Of a stretch of DNA of 64,000 bases, positions 1 through 10,800 are shown one piece after another (the stretch's first letter is position 1; the number at the start of each line of letters is the position of its first letter). The position numbers and the translations under genes were made by a program. The DNA is from Bacteroidota bacterium (GTDB taxonomy: Bacteria; Bacteroidota; Bacteroidia; Bacteroidales; Tenuifilaceae), in the NCBI GenBank assembly GCA_029560875.1, contig JAKQKB010000168.1:1-64000 (forward strand), in the 5' to 3' direction. The notes beneath the pieces were generated by a model that was not told the origin of the DNA, did no database searches, and saw nothing but the letters and a program-made list of their open reading frames with translations.

Positions 1-2
1 AT

Positions 3-107
3 CAGGAGGTAAAAGAGTATATTGATTATTATAACAACGATAGAATAAAGGCTAACTTAAAAGGAATGAGCCCTGTAAAATACAGAACCCATTCCATTAT
101 AAATTAA
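3..107 (+). CDS. IS3-family transposase (OrfB), C-terminal fragment
   Basis: Only the last 34 codons lie in the window, in a frame open from the left edge. The reading ends [16 protein letters not shown] followed by MSPVKYR, the characteristic C-terminal end of the DDE integrase core of IS3/IS150-group OrfB transposases (YYNxxRxxxxLxxxSPxxYR). The stop is followed closely by the terminal inverted repeat. The catalytic residues lie upstream of the window, so intactness cannot be judged. Confidence 0.85.
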   Translation, partial: QEVKEYIDYYNNDRIKANLKGMSPVKYRTHSIIN

Positions 108-140
108 TATTAATCCGTCCAACTTTTTGGGGTCACTTCA
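108..140 (+). mobile_element. Right end of an IS3-family element
   Basis: The 3' non-coding end after the transposase stop carries GTCCAACTTTTTGGGGTCA followed by CTTCA. On the other strand this reads TGAAGTGACCCC and on, the type of TG-starting terminal inverted repeat seen in IS3-group elements. The boundary is put at base 140. The left end and target duplication are outside the window. Confidence 0.7.
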
Positions 141-199
141 GAAGAGGGCTTTTTTTGTTCTTTGTAGAGTTGAGAGTGAAAAGATTTCTCTCTTTACCT

Positions 200-217
200 A
201 CCTGCCGTCAGGCAGGT
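200..217. repeat. Short perfect palindrome ACCTGCC-gtca-GGCAGGT
   Basis: A 7-bp perfect inverted repeat with a 4-nt loop sits 17 bp beyond the stop of the CstA-like gene. No T tract follows on the minus strand, so a REP-type intergenic palindrome is as likely as a terminator. Confidence 0.5.
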
Positions 218-233
218 TCGAATGATAATCTTT

Positions 234-1664
234 TTAAACTTTCTGTTTTTTAAGGAATAACCAAAACCCCACAATCCCTGCAATAACCGATAACCCTCCA
301 AAAATGTAGCCAACTACGTGTGGGAGTTTAAACCCTTCAGGGGCAATCATAATATAGTTAATTGTTACGGCTGTCATAAACAGAGCAGGAATCAATGTAA
401 TAATGTAGAGTTTCTTTTCTGTGGCCAAATAGACCGTTATAGCCCAAAGTACAACCATTGCCAGTACTTGGTTGCTCCAGAACATATATCGCCATATAAT
501 GTCGAATTTCACCTGTGTTAGAGTAAATCCGATAATGAACAAAGGTAAGCTAACCCAAATACGGTTTGAGAGTTTTTTCTGGGCTATTTTAAGAAAATCA
601 GCAACAATAAGTCGAGCACTGCGGAATGCAGTATCGCCAGTGGTAATTGGTGCAGCAACCACGCCAAGTATTGCAAGAATTCCTCCTACAAAGCCAAGCG
701 TTGTATTGGATATCTCCTTAACAATTATTGTTGCTTCGCCTTTGTAGCCTGCAATGGCATCGTTTAGGCCGTGAACTCCACCGTAAAAACTCATTCCAAT
801 GGCAGCCCAAATCAACGCAATAACTCCTTCGGTTACCATTGCACCGTAGAAAACTCGTCGGCCTAGTTTTTCGTTTTTTAGGCATCGTGCCATCATTGGA
901 CTTTGGGTTGCATGAAATCCACTAATTGCCCCGCACGATATTGTTACAAATAGCATTGGGAATAGGGGATAAGCATCGGCATTGCTTTTCATATTTTCGA
1001 AGTTACCGAGCGTAAGTTCAGGAATGTCGAAAGCATATCCGCCCCAAAAAATTGCACCTCCAATACCTACAGCCATTATTAGCAAAGCTAGGCCAAAAAC
1101 TGGATAAATACGACCAATAATTTTATCGATAGGAAGTAGAGTTGCTAGTACGTAATAGATTAGAATTATCCAAACCCAAAAGTTCTTAGTTAAGGCTTCG
1201 GGAGTTAGTGCTGCAAGCAAAGCGGCAGGGCCAGAAATAAATGCAGCACCAACTAGAATCATTAGTAGGAGGGTGAATCCGCGCATAAACTGCTTAACGT
1301 TTAGTCCTAGGTATTTCCCAATAATTTCCGGAATGCTGATTCCTCCCATTCGAATTGAAATCATACCTGAGAAATAATCGTGAACAGCACCTGCAAGGAT
1401 ATTCCCTACAACAATCCAGAGAAATGCAATAGGACCGTAAGCTGCGCCGAGAACTGCGCCAACAATTGGCCCTAAACCTGCAATATTTAAGAATTGGATT
1501 AGGAATGCTTTCCACCAGGGCATCGGGATATAGTCAATGCCATCCTGCATTGAGTATGCGGGTGTTTGCTTGGTTGAATCTGCACCAAAAATGCGTTCAA
1601 TAAATAACCCATAGGTAAAATAGCCAAGAATTAAGGCTAAAATAGAGATTATAAATGTTATCAT
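234..1664 (-). CDS. CstA-family carbon starvation protein (peptide/pyruvate transporter)
   Basis: A 476-residue, very hydrophobic protein with about a dozen membrane segments spread through its length. It begins with a membrane helix (MITFIISILALILGYFTYG) and contains the CstA-type loop IAGLGPIVGAVLGAAYGP with the following HDYFSGMISIR motif. The family (E. coli CstA, BtsT) moves peptides or pyruvate across the inner membrane. This is the short form common in Bacteroidetes (about 480 residues against about 700 in E. coli), lacking the long C-terminal part. It is monocistronic, facing the IS end. The substrate cannot be decided from sequence. Confidence 0.85.
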   Translation of the reverse strand: MITFIISILALILGYFTYGLFIERIFGADSTKQTPAYSMQDGIDYIPMPWWKAFLIQFLNIAGLGPIVGAVLGAAYGPIAFLWIVVGNILAGAVHDYFSGMISIRMGGISIPEIIGKYLGLNVKQFMRGFTLLLMILVGAAFISGPAALLAALTPEALTKNFWVWIILIYYVLATLLPIDKIIGRIYPVFGLALLIMAVGIGGAIFWGGYAFDIPELTLGNFENMKSNADAYPLFPMLFVTISCGAISGFHATQSPMMARCLKNEKLGRRVFYGAMVTEGVIALIWAAIGMSFYGGVHGLNDAIAGYKGEATIIVKEISNTTLGFVGGILAILGVVAAPITTGDTAFRSARLIVADFLKIAQKKLSNRIWVSLPLFIIGFTLTQVKFDIIWRYMFWSNQVLAMVVLWAITVYLATEKKLYIITLIPALFMTAVTINYIMIAPEGFKLPHVVGYIFGGLSVIAGIVGFWLFLKKQKV

Positions 1665-1764
1665 AAATTCATTATTATCCTGAAAAGCAATACGATATGT
1701 AAGTTTAAGAGTATTGAAATGTCATACTAAATTATTAAAGATTCTTTATGGATATTAAGTTTAT

Positions 1765-1803
1765 TAAATAAAAATGGAGTGCCAAGAATATTGACACTCC
1801 ATT
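1765..1803 (-). terminator. Rho-independent terminator of the S8 protease gene
   Basis: AATGGAGTG (1773-1781) pairs perfectly with CACTCCATT (1795-1803). On the minus strand the stem is followed by a T-rich stretch, 20 bp past the stop codon of the protease gene. Confidence 0.75.
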
Positions 1804-1824
1804 GAATAAACTAAACTATCTTAC

Positions 1825-4800
1825 CTATTCTTTTACAACCTTACGAACAGTTTTGCTGTTAGTGTTTGTAATAATTGTCACTAGATAAATGCCCGATTTA
1901 AGCGAAGCCGTTTCAATGGTAACTTTTGAAAGTCCATTGTTGGTTTGTCTCATAACTTCACGACCAATTAAGTCGGTAATAATTACAAGCGATACATTCT
2001 CAGAGTTATTGATGTATAGGTAACTGTTGAATGGATTTGGGTATGCCACAATGCTCGATAAGTTATTGTTGTCGATACCTGTATTCAACTCAAACTCTGC
2101 AGTAACATCAATATTTGCAGTGATATTTGAATCGGTACGTTTAGCAGTTGTTAGACCATCGCTCCACTTGGCAAATTTATAACCAGTTGCCGCAACCGCT
2201 TCCACCTCAGTACCGCTAGCACCATAGTTTACGGTTTGCGATAGTGTACCTGTGATAGAACCATTCGCCCCAGCAGTGTAAGTTAAAGTGTAGGTGTTAA
2301 TAGCAAACTCCGCAGTAACGCTTATGTTAGCAGTAACATTGATATCGGTACGCTTAGCGGTGGTAACATCGTCGCTCCACTTCACGAAATGGTAACCAGT
2401 GTTTGCAACAGCCTCAACCTCTGTACCACTGCCACCTTCTGCAACAGTTTGAGTTGCCTCTCCTGTAATTGAACCATTAGCTCCTGCAGTGTAGGTTAGA
2501 GTATAAGTAGTAGGCGCAACATCCGCTTCAAACTCTGCAGTAACAGTTAAGTTGGCGTTTACATTGATATCGGTACGTGGATTTTGAGTTGAGCCATCGC
2601 TCCACTTAACGAATTTGTAACCTGAGTTTGCTACAGCTGATACTTGTTGTCCATTGCCGTTTGCATCAACAATTTGGATTGTTGGGCCGTTGATATAACC
2701 ATAACTGTCATCGTTTACATAGTAAGTAAGCATGTAACTTGGTACTGTTTTTACCTCTATATCATCAATAATCCATCCAAAATCCCAAGTTGCTGTAGAG
2801 TTCCAGCGGAACTTCACGTTGGATTGACCTGCTACTGCCGCTATTTTCTGGTTGAAGAACTGCATATCGTCAAAACTTGTACTCCATGCTTGGATTGTTG
2901 TCCAGTTTGCTCCACCATCGATACTGTACGATAGGGTAGAGGTGTTCTTCCCGAATGAATAATGAAAATGCTTGAATGATAGGTAAATATTGGCTTGTCC
3001 GCTGAAATCGAAAGTTGGAGATACCAAGTTGGCCGATTCCTGCGTTCCGTAGTTTGTTACACTACTATTGAAGTACGCGTTATTACCCGTAGTTCCTAAT
3101 GGATAATCAGCACCAAAACTGTTCAAAGTACCAAATTCCCATTTGAAGTTGCTAGGAGTACTACCAGGAGCGCTCCAGCAATCGGGTGCAGTGTTCTTAG
3201 CATTGAAATCTTCAATGTAAGGCAAACTGCTTATTGGTGTGCAACTACTTCCAAATATTGCAGTAACATCAATATTCGAAACCACATTTATGTCGGTACG
3301 TGGATTTGCAGTAACCCCATCGCTCCAATTGTAGAATGCATAGCCTGCATCGGGAACTGCCGTTACCGATGTTCCGTTTGAACCGTGAGCAACCGTTTGA
3401 GTTAAAACACCTGCAGTAGCGCCAGTAATAGAACCATTTGCGCCAGCCCTATAGGTAAGGGTGTAATTTGTTGCAGCAGCAGTTCCCGTAATCTCAATAT
3501 CGTCAACAATCCAGTAGTAAGCCCAACTACCAACATAGTTCCATTTGAAACGAACATTGTTTTGTCCTGCCACTGCGGTTATTTGTTGCTCAAATGCTTC
3601 GGGGTTAGTTGTGCTGGCTGTCCATTTCTGAATTTGAACCCAAGCCCCACCGTTAATGCTATACGATAGCGTTGCCGAGCTGTTAGAGAAATGTTTGTAG
3701 TAGTGCTTAAACTTCAAGGTTACAGTTGAGTATGAAGTAAGGTCGAACATCGGGCTAACCAGGTCTGCATTCTGGGCTTTTCCGCTACCATAAGTATCGC
3801 TGTCAAGAAAAGCCATATTTGGCGTTGAGCCAGTTAATTTATCGCTTGGATACTTCCCTTGCGCTTTAAATGTCCAAACACCACCAGAACCAGCATTATC
3901 AACATTCATCCAATCTTCAGGAAGCGTTGTTCCATCGAAAGTTTGAGTGTAAGGTAGAGTGTATATTTTAGAGTACTCTGCCGTTACATTTTTGTCCATA
4001 ATTACATTTTCGTCGGTGCGAGGATTGCTCTTAACACCATCGCTCCACTGAACAAACGAGTAACCAGAGTTAGGTATAACAGTAACTGCAGTGCCGTTAC
4101 TACCATGCTGAACAGTTTGAGTTGTAGTTCCGCTTATAGTTCCATTTGTTCCAGCATAGTATGTTAAAGTGTAGGTTTTTAGAACAAACTGAGCCGTTAC
4201 AGTAATGTCGCTCTGTACATTTGTTTCCTTACGTGTAGCGGTAGTAATATTATCGCTCCACTTATCGAAGTTGTAACCAAATTTAGGCATGGCAGTAACC
4301 TCTGCTCCATCCTGTCCCTGCTTAACACTTTGAGCTGCTGCTCCGCTAATAGTTCCATTGCCATCGGTTAGGTATGAAACTGTGTAGGTTGGCAGTGTTG
4401 CAATGAGTGCCACGTTTACAGTGATGTTGCTACTAACAACAGTAACTGTTCCAGCATAATCTTCTCTTCCTGCTTTGGTAACATTGTATGTATAAGTGCC
4501 CGCTTTAAGTTTTACAGTTGCACTTCCCGAAGCGTTGGTAATGGCAGTTAATCCATTAATAGTAATTATTGCATCTTGCTCTGGGTTGCTGTTGTATGTT
4601 ACATTAAAGGTTACATCGTAAGCACTTACATCATTAATAGTTAAAGTGCCATTAACAAGGGTTAAAAAGTAATTATTATCAGTACCACCTGCAAGAGTAA
4701 TAGGATATGTGCCAGCAGGGCTACCCTGAACTGCAGTTGTGCTGATTGTAGGCATAACATCAATTACTGATTGAGTTTCCCCGTTAACAAATCCGTTGAA

Positions 4801-7800
4801 CGACATGGTTAATGCAGGAATTGCATCGGAGTAGTCGATTGTTTTGTTATCGGCAGTTACAGTAAGTTCCTTTTTGTTAACAATGAATGCTTTCTCAACA
4901 GGTGTGGCTGCTGCTAAAGTATTGCTACCATACTGGTAAGCAGTAATAGTTGCATTACCAATACCTTTAACTGTGGCCTTGTTAAGAACAACGCTAATAA
5001 CATCAGGATTATTTGATGTATAAACAATTGGAGCATCAGCAGAACTTGTTGCCTCAAGAGTAAACACGTTATCTCCGTAAGTTTTCGCTAACGATGCTGG
5101 AGTCCAACTAATAGTTTGCGATTTACGGATTGAAACGTTATAGAGGCTAGTAGTTCTGCCATTCTCGGCAATTACTGTAAAAACAACAGGGTTGCTAAAG
5201 TTAATGGCCGATGTGCCAGAAATTACTTCCTCTCCATTTACATAAGCTTTTGCACCGGCCGATAGTGTAAATGTTGGCACTAATGCAGTAACAACAGCTG
5301 ATGCGTTAACATCAAATACCATATTCATTGTAACTGGCGAAGCATTGAGCGATAACGAAGAAATGCTGAACGTGTTCATTGTCGCTACATTGTTTAACTC
5401 CTCCTTAACGCTGAATTGAATAGAGTTTGTGATGTTTTTACCAAATATACTTGTTGCTAAGTCGTACTGAACAGGTACTGCTACCGAGTTGGTAAAGTTA
5501 TTTGGAGTAGAACCGCTAACCTGATTTGTTGCTCCAACCTTTACAGTGGCATTGGGGTAGTTAGCCGCAAAGTTTGCAACAAGGTTTGTTAGGTCTGTTC
5601 CGGTTGCTACCTCTGTTTTGTAGTAGTTGTTGGAAACCTTTTCCCATCCAATTACTTGCGATGCAAAACCGTACGATGCAAATTCAACTGTAGGAACAGT
5701 CCAAATGCTGCCTTCGGAGTTGCTTAAATCTGCATTAAGTATTGATGCCTGAATAGTACCAGAGTATGCTTTGCTGTTGTAGTAACCTTCATCGAACCTA
5801 AACTCTGCCACTAAACCAGTTTCGCCAGTTTGGTGTGCATACATACCGGTTTGGATATTCACTTGAGTTCTCACAACATTCCAAACTCTGGCTTCGTCAA
5901 TCATTCCATTGAATTGGCGGTCGAGAGTGGCGCTATTACCAATGTATAAATTGCTGGTAGCATTATTTGCCACTGCAGCAACCGTTCCTGAGGTTGACTC
6001 TGTAAGTGTTTGCTCAACACCATTTATGTAGGCTTTAAGTTGGTTCGATGTTGAATTGTATGTTACAGATATGTGTTGCCACTTGTTTAGTTCTATGGTA
6101 TTTTCCTGTGTAAAGAAGGCCTTAAAGCCGCCTATACCACTAATTATCATACTACCTGCTGGATATATACTGTTTCCTGCAGTAATAAAAATTATAGCAT
6201 TTTTGCCACGGAATATATTTCCAAAGCCAATAGAACCGTATCCTCCATAACTTGCTGGGTTAATCCACGCTTCGTAGGTAAATGTTTGAATATCTATTCC
6301 GTTTAATGTACCTGCATTTACCACATCATCAACTCCGTCGAAGTTAAGCGCGAAGAATCCGTCTGTAGCAGGTGCTTCGTTAAAGATGGTTGTGGTTAAC
6401 TTGTTGTTTTCTGGAGTTTGGTCATCGGCAAGTAGAGTGTAAATTTCAACGGCATATGAGCCTGCTGCCGATAGATTGGCTTTACCTGCAAATGTGTACT
6501 CGTAAGTGCCGAAGGCATTAATGGTTTCGGTTACAGTTTCCTTAACCTCTGTGCCATCATTAACTTTGAACGCAATGTCAAAATTGCTAACCGCTACCGA
6601 TGCGTTGTTTTTAATTGTAGCCTTAACTGTTTCGGTGGTTGTGTAATTTGAACCACTTACAAGGTTTGTAGCAGTTACTGCAACATCCTTGGAAATTGGG
6701 AAGTTGTTGAATAGTTCAACTTTATAGTCTTCAATTTCCCCATTGTTGCTAGTTTCGGAACGACAAGGGTCAACAGCGCCTGTGTTAGTTGATGCTCTTA
6801 AACGCATATAGTACTGGCCTGCAGTTGCCGAGGTGGGGATTGTTACTGGTATGTTATACACGTTTGTTCCCGAAGTTGTACTCACGCTAAAAGGTCCTTC
6901 GCCTGCATCAGTCAAATCGCCATCGTTATTCCAGTCAATAAAAATTCCCAGTTTACCATTGGTTTGATGAGAGTTAATGGTAACGCTGAAAGTTTCGTTA
7001 CTTAAATCCTTGTAAAGTGGGAATACAATATTTCTGAAATACTGTGGGTAAGCCCCAGGTGATGCAGTGGTTGAGGTAGCATTAGCTATTCCGTTTTTCT
7101 CCAATTTACTGATAAAGAATGGACTTGTTGTAGAGTAGTTGGAGTATGGGAAGCAGTAAATATCGTTCTTTACTGTTTTCGATGCGGTGTTGTCGTCCAT
7201 ATACTCATCAACATCAATAACCCTTGCTGTAATGGTGAAATCCTTACCAACTTCACTTACGGTAGCCTTTTGGGTAAAGTTGTACGATGCTGTTGCCCCG
7301 GCAGCAATAGATGCAATTTGCTCGCTAACCCAAGTGCCGCTGTTTATTCTGTACTGAACCTGAACGTTGCTTGCTGAAGTTGAGCCTTGGTTTTTTACAT
7401 TTATGCTGATTGTTGAGGGAACACTGTAATTGCCGTTATAGTTCGATATGCTTGTTAGGGCAAACGTATTACCCGAGCCCGAGTTTGTGGCGCTAACCTC
7501 GCTAATTTCGGCAAGCCATCCAGTTCTATTGCCTTCGGAGTCAGACTTGAACTCAACGTAAAGTTCTCCTGAAGTGACAGTCGATACAAACTCCTTAGGA
7601 AGTGAGTAGGAGTTGCCTGTAAGAGTAACTATAACTGGCGAAGTGGAGGAGTTTCCGTCGCGAATGGTTAGCTTGTCGTAAATGTTCTCAACATCGAACT
7701 CAAGGAGCTTTACTTTCACTTTTTTCCCTGTAGTTGTTGGTTTAATAACAACTGCTCCGCTAACGCTATTACCATAGTTCAAAACTTTTCCGCCATCATC

Positions 7801-10800
7801 GGTAAATAGTTTTGTTGTGGCAGTTGCTGTAAATGTATTGCCCGTTGTTGTTTTTGGCATAACAAAGTAATCGCCAAAACGGGTTGTTTGTGCGGTGCGA
7901 GAGTTGTTGCTTGCCGTTTCATCGCCTGTGTATAATACAGTGGCTTCAACATTGAAAATTACATCAACCTCCGAAAGGTTTGCCTTGTTTGCAAAAGTGT
8001 ATGTTACCGTTTTAAATGGAGCAATTGGCCCAGCAATAACCTCTTGCACTGGAGTGCCACCATTAATGTTGTAGCTTACAGGTATATTGGCCAGTTGGTT
8101 ACCGCTATAGTTGCGCACATCAATAGTAATATTCTCGCCAACACCTAGTGTAGCCGATGCAGTTGGTACAGTAAGTTTGGTTATGCTAACATCGTTCTTA
8201 GGTTGCCATATCTGGAAATGACCAAACATTAGGGAATCTTTTGCATTGCGAAGCACTGCCTGGAACTCTAACGAGAATTTGCTTCCAGCCTTACTGCTTA
8301 AATCCCAGTACATAATATTTTGTCCACTTCCAATCGACGAGATTTCGACATCTCCGTTTGTGTTGGCAACAGGTGTTCCATCGGCTAACACTCGGAAACG
8401 AGCATTATCCGCAGCAGTGTTTGCCATTACAGCGGCAAGTCTAAGCCAAAGTTGACCATTGATGTTTGTGGCATTTATGTCGCATATTTTTGCCGATGCA
8501 ACATCATTGGGGTTATTGGCAAACAAATCGCCAGTTGCGTTCCATGTGGTGGTGGTAGTTTCGTTACCCAGCATTTTAATAATATGCGCACCGCTGTACT
8601 CAAACAGAGTTTGAACATACGAGGTGTTGACGCCAATACTCGACGAAACTTGAACGTAATTGCTAGGGAACTCAATTAGTTTTTCCTCAAAGGGCAAACC
8701 AATGGTTTGTAGGTCAACTCCAACCGAAGGATTTGCAATTACGGCATACGCTCTTTCGCTTACTGCGCCATCGGCCGATACCGCTGCTACTGAGTAGATA
8801 TTTCTATCGGTGTTTAGTGCAGGTAAATCGTAGGTTGTGTTAGTAGTTTCGCCAATTTCAGTGTAGGTTCCCTCGTTAACATTGGCTTTAAGCACTTTAT
8901 ATTTAGTGGCATCTGTAACAGCATTCCAACTCAATTTCCAGCCACTTGCTCCACATGTAGCGAGTACTAGTTGTAAATTGCTTGCAACATTCATAATAGA
9001 GAATGGAGCGTCGTTAACGTCCATTGTACCATCCTGAATAACCCTAATTAGACCTTGGTTAGTAATGGTGTTAGGAACGGTAATAATATAATCTTTTTGA
9101 TTATTTGGAATGTTGGCTGCAATGGTTTGGAATGTTGTACCGTTATCTGTGGAAATCTGAAGTGTATAGGTTCCTGTGTATCCAATTGAAGACCAGCGAA
9201 TAACTGGTTTGTCGCCAGGGTTAAAGCTCTCCCCTCCGTTAGGGTAGGTAAGCATAAGGGTTGGCATGTAGTAGTCGTAAACAACAGAGTACTGTTGAGG
9301 GCCACTTGGAACTTCGTATCCTTTTACTCGTATCGTGTAACTACCTGCAGCAGGGTTTGTAAGGGTAATTTGCTCTTGGTTATTGAGCCTATCAATTCCT
9401 TTTGTTGCATTTGCCGAAGGGTTGTTTGGGTTTAGAATCCATGGGAGGTGTGTTGTTCCACCATTCTCGAGGGTTAAATCCAAATCGTTAATCAGAGCTT
9501 TTGAAGCACTTGTACCTTGAATATCATTCCAAACAAGCATTACTTTTACTTCTTTTGCACCGGCAGGTATGTTTATGGTATATGTTTGCTCCTCGCCATT
9601 CTCAATAGAGCCAACAAAAAATCTGTTTTTCTCAATGATTTCCACTGCACGTACGCCGTCCATTGCTCCGTAGCCAAATTGGTAGTCGGGGCCTGGATTT
9701 CCTTTATCCTCAGCAGAGTTTAGGAGTGCTCCTTTGATTAACGATGAAACAGGATTCGCTCCAAATATTTGCTTGTAACGCTCGTAAAGTAGTGTTGCTG
9801 TACCCGACACATTTGGACAGGCCATTGATGTTCCGCTCCATATATCATCGGCGTATTTGTTGTCGTAAACAGTAGAGTAAACATAATCTCCGAATGCTGT
9901 GATATGGGGCAGAATTCTGCCATCGTTCATTGGGCCCCAACTGCTAAAGTCCGTCATTCCTGTTAATTGGTCTAGTGCACCTACAAGAATTGAGTTTTTT
10001 GCGCGTTTTGTCGATGTAAAATATCTGTTACCCGATGTAGTACACTTTCCTTGGTCGTTACCTGCTGAAAAAACGTGTAGTAGCGAAGGGAATAGGTTCT
10101 GCAGTTGGTCAAGTTGCAAATCTCCAGCACCATAGTTAGGTGGTGTTACGCACGATGTTGTATTGTTCATGCTTACACCGTAAGAGTTCGATGTAATAAC
10201 AACACCATAATCGCGAGCCGAGATAAGCATCTCCTGCTGTGCAGATAAACCGTTTTGTTGTGTGTTGAAGTTCCAAGCGTAAAGCGTTGCCTCAGGAGCC
10301 ATGCCTTTTGCTTTTGGGTCAAGTAAACCTGAACCAGTTAGTGTGCCAGACGTATGCTGACCATGTTCACTTATGTACTCAAATTCTTTTGTGATTAATC
10401 TGTTGCCAAGGTCAGGGTGTGCTTCAATGCTACCATCCCAAATACCAACATTAACTCCTTTTCCTGTTAATCCTCTGCCGCCAAGGGCTGTTTGTCCTAG
10501 GATATTAGAGCGAGACATGCTGCGACCTCTAACGTTTTCAAGTTCTGCTTCTGGAGCAATGTACTCAATCCATTTAACCCAAGGCTGTTTTGCAAGTTCT
10601 TGAGCCTTGTAAATAGGAATTTCAATTGTTATTGTATTAAACTCTGCAGCAAAGTTTATTGTTCTATATCCTTTTAATGCTAAGTAACTTTTTATTTCGT
10701 TAACATCACTGTTCTCAAAGTATATTAACTCAATTTTTGCAATATCATTGCCTACTTTTGCGTAATCAGGAATCTCTCCATTGTAGACTTTGTTTTCAAT

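Noticed and set aside
3..140. Active insertion sequence
   Set aside because: Only the 3' end is present in the window; activity cannot be judged.
2060..4400. CRISPR-like array suggested by regular repeats
   Set aside because: The repeats are coding, about 200 bp apart, and translate into InlB-B-like domains within one open frame.
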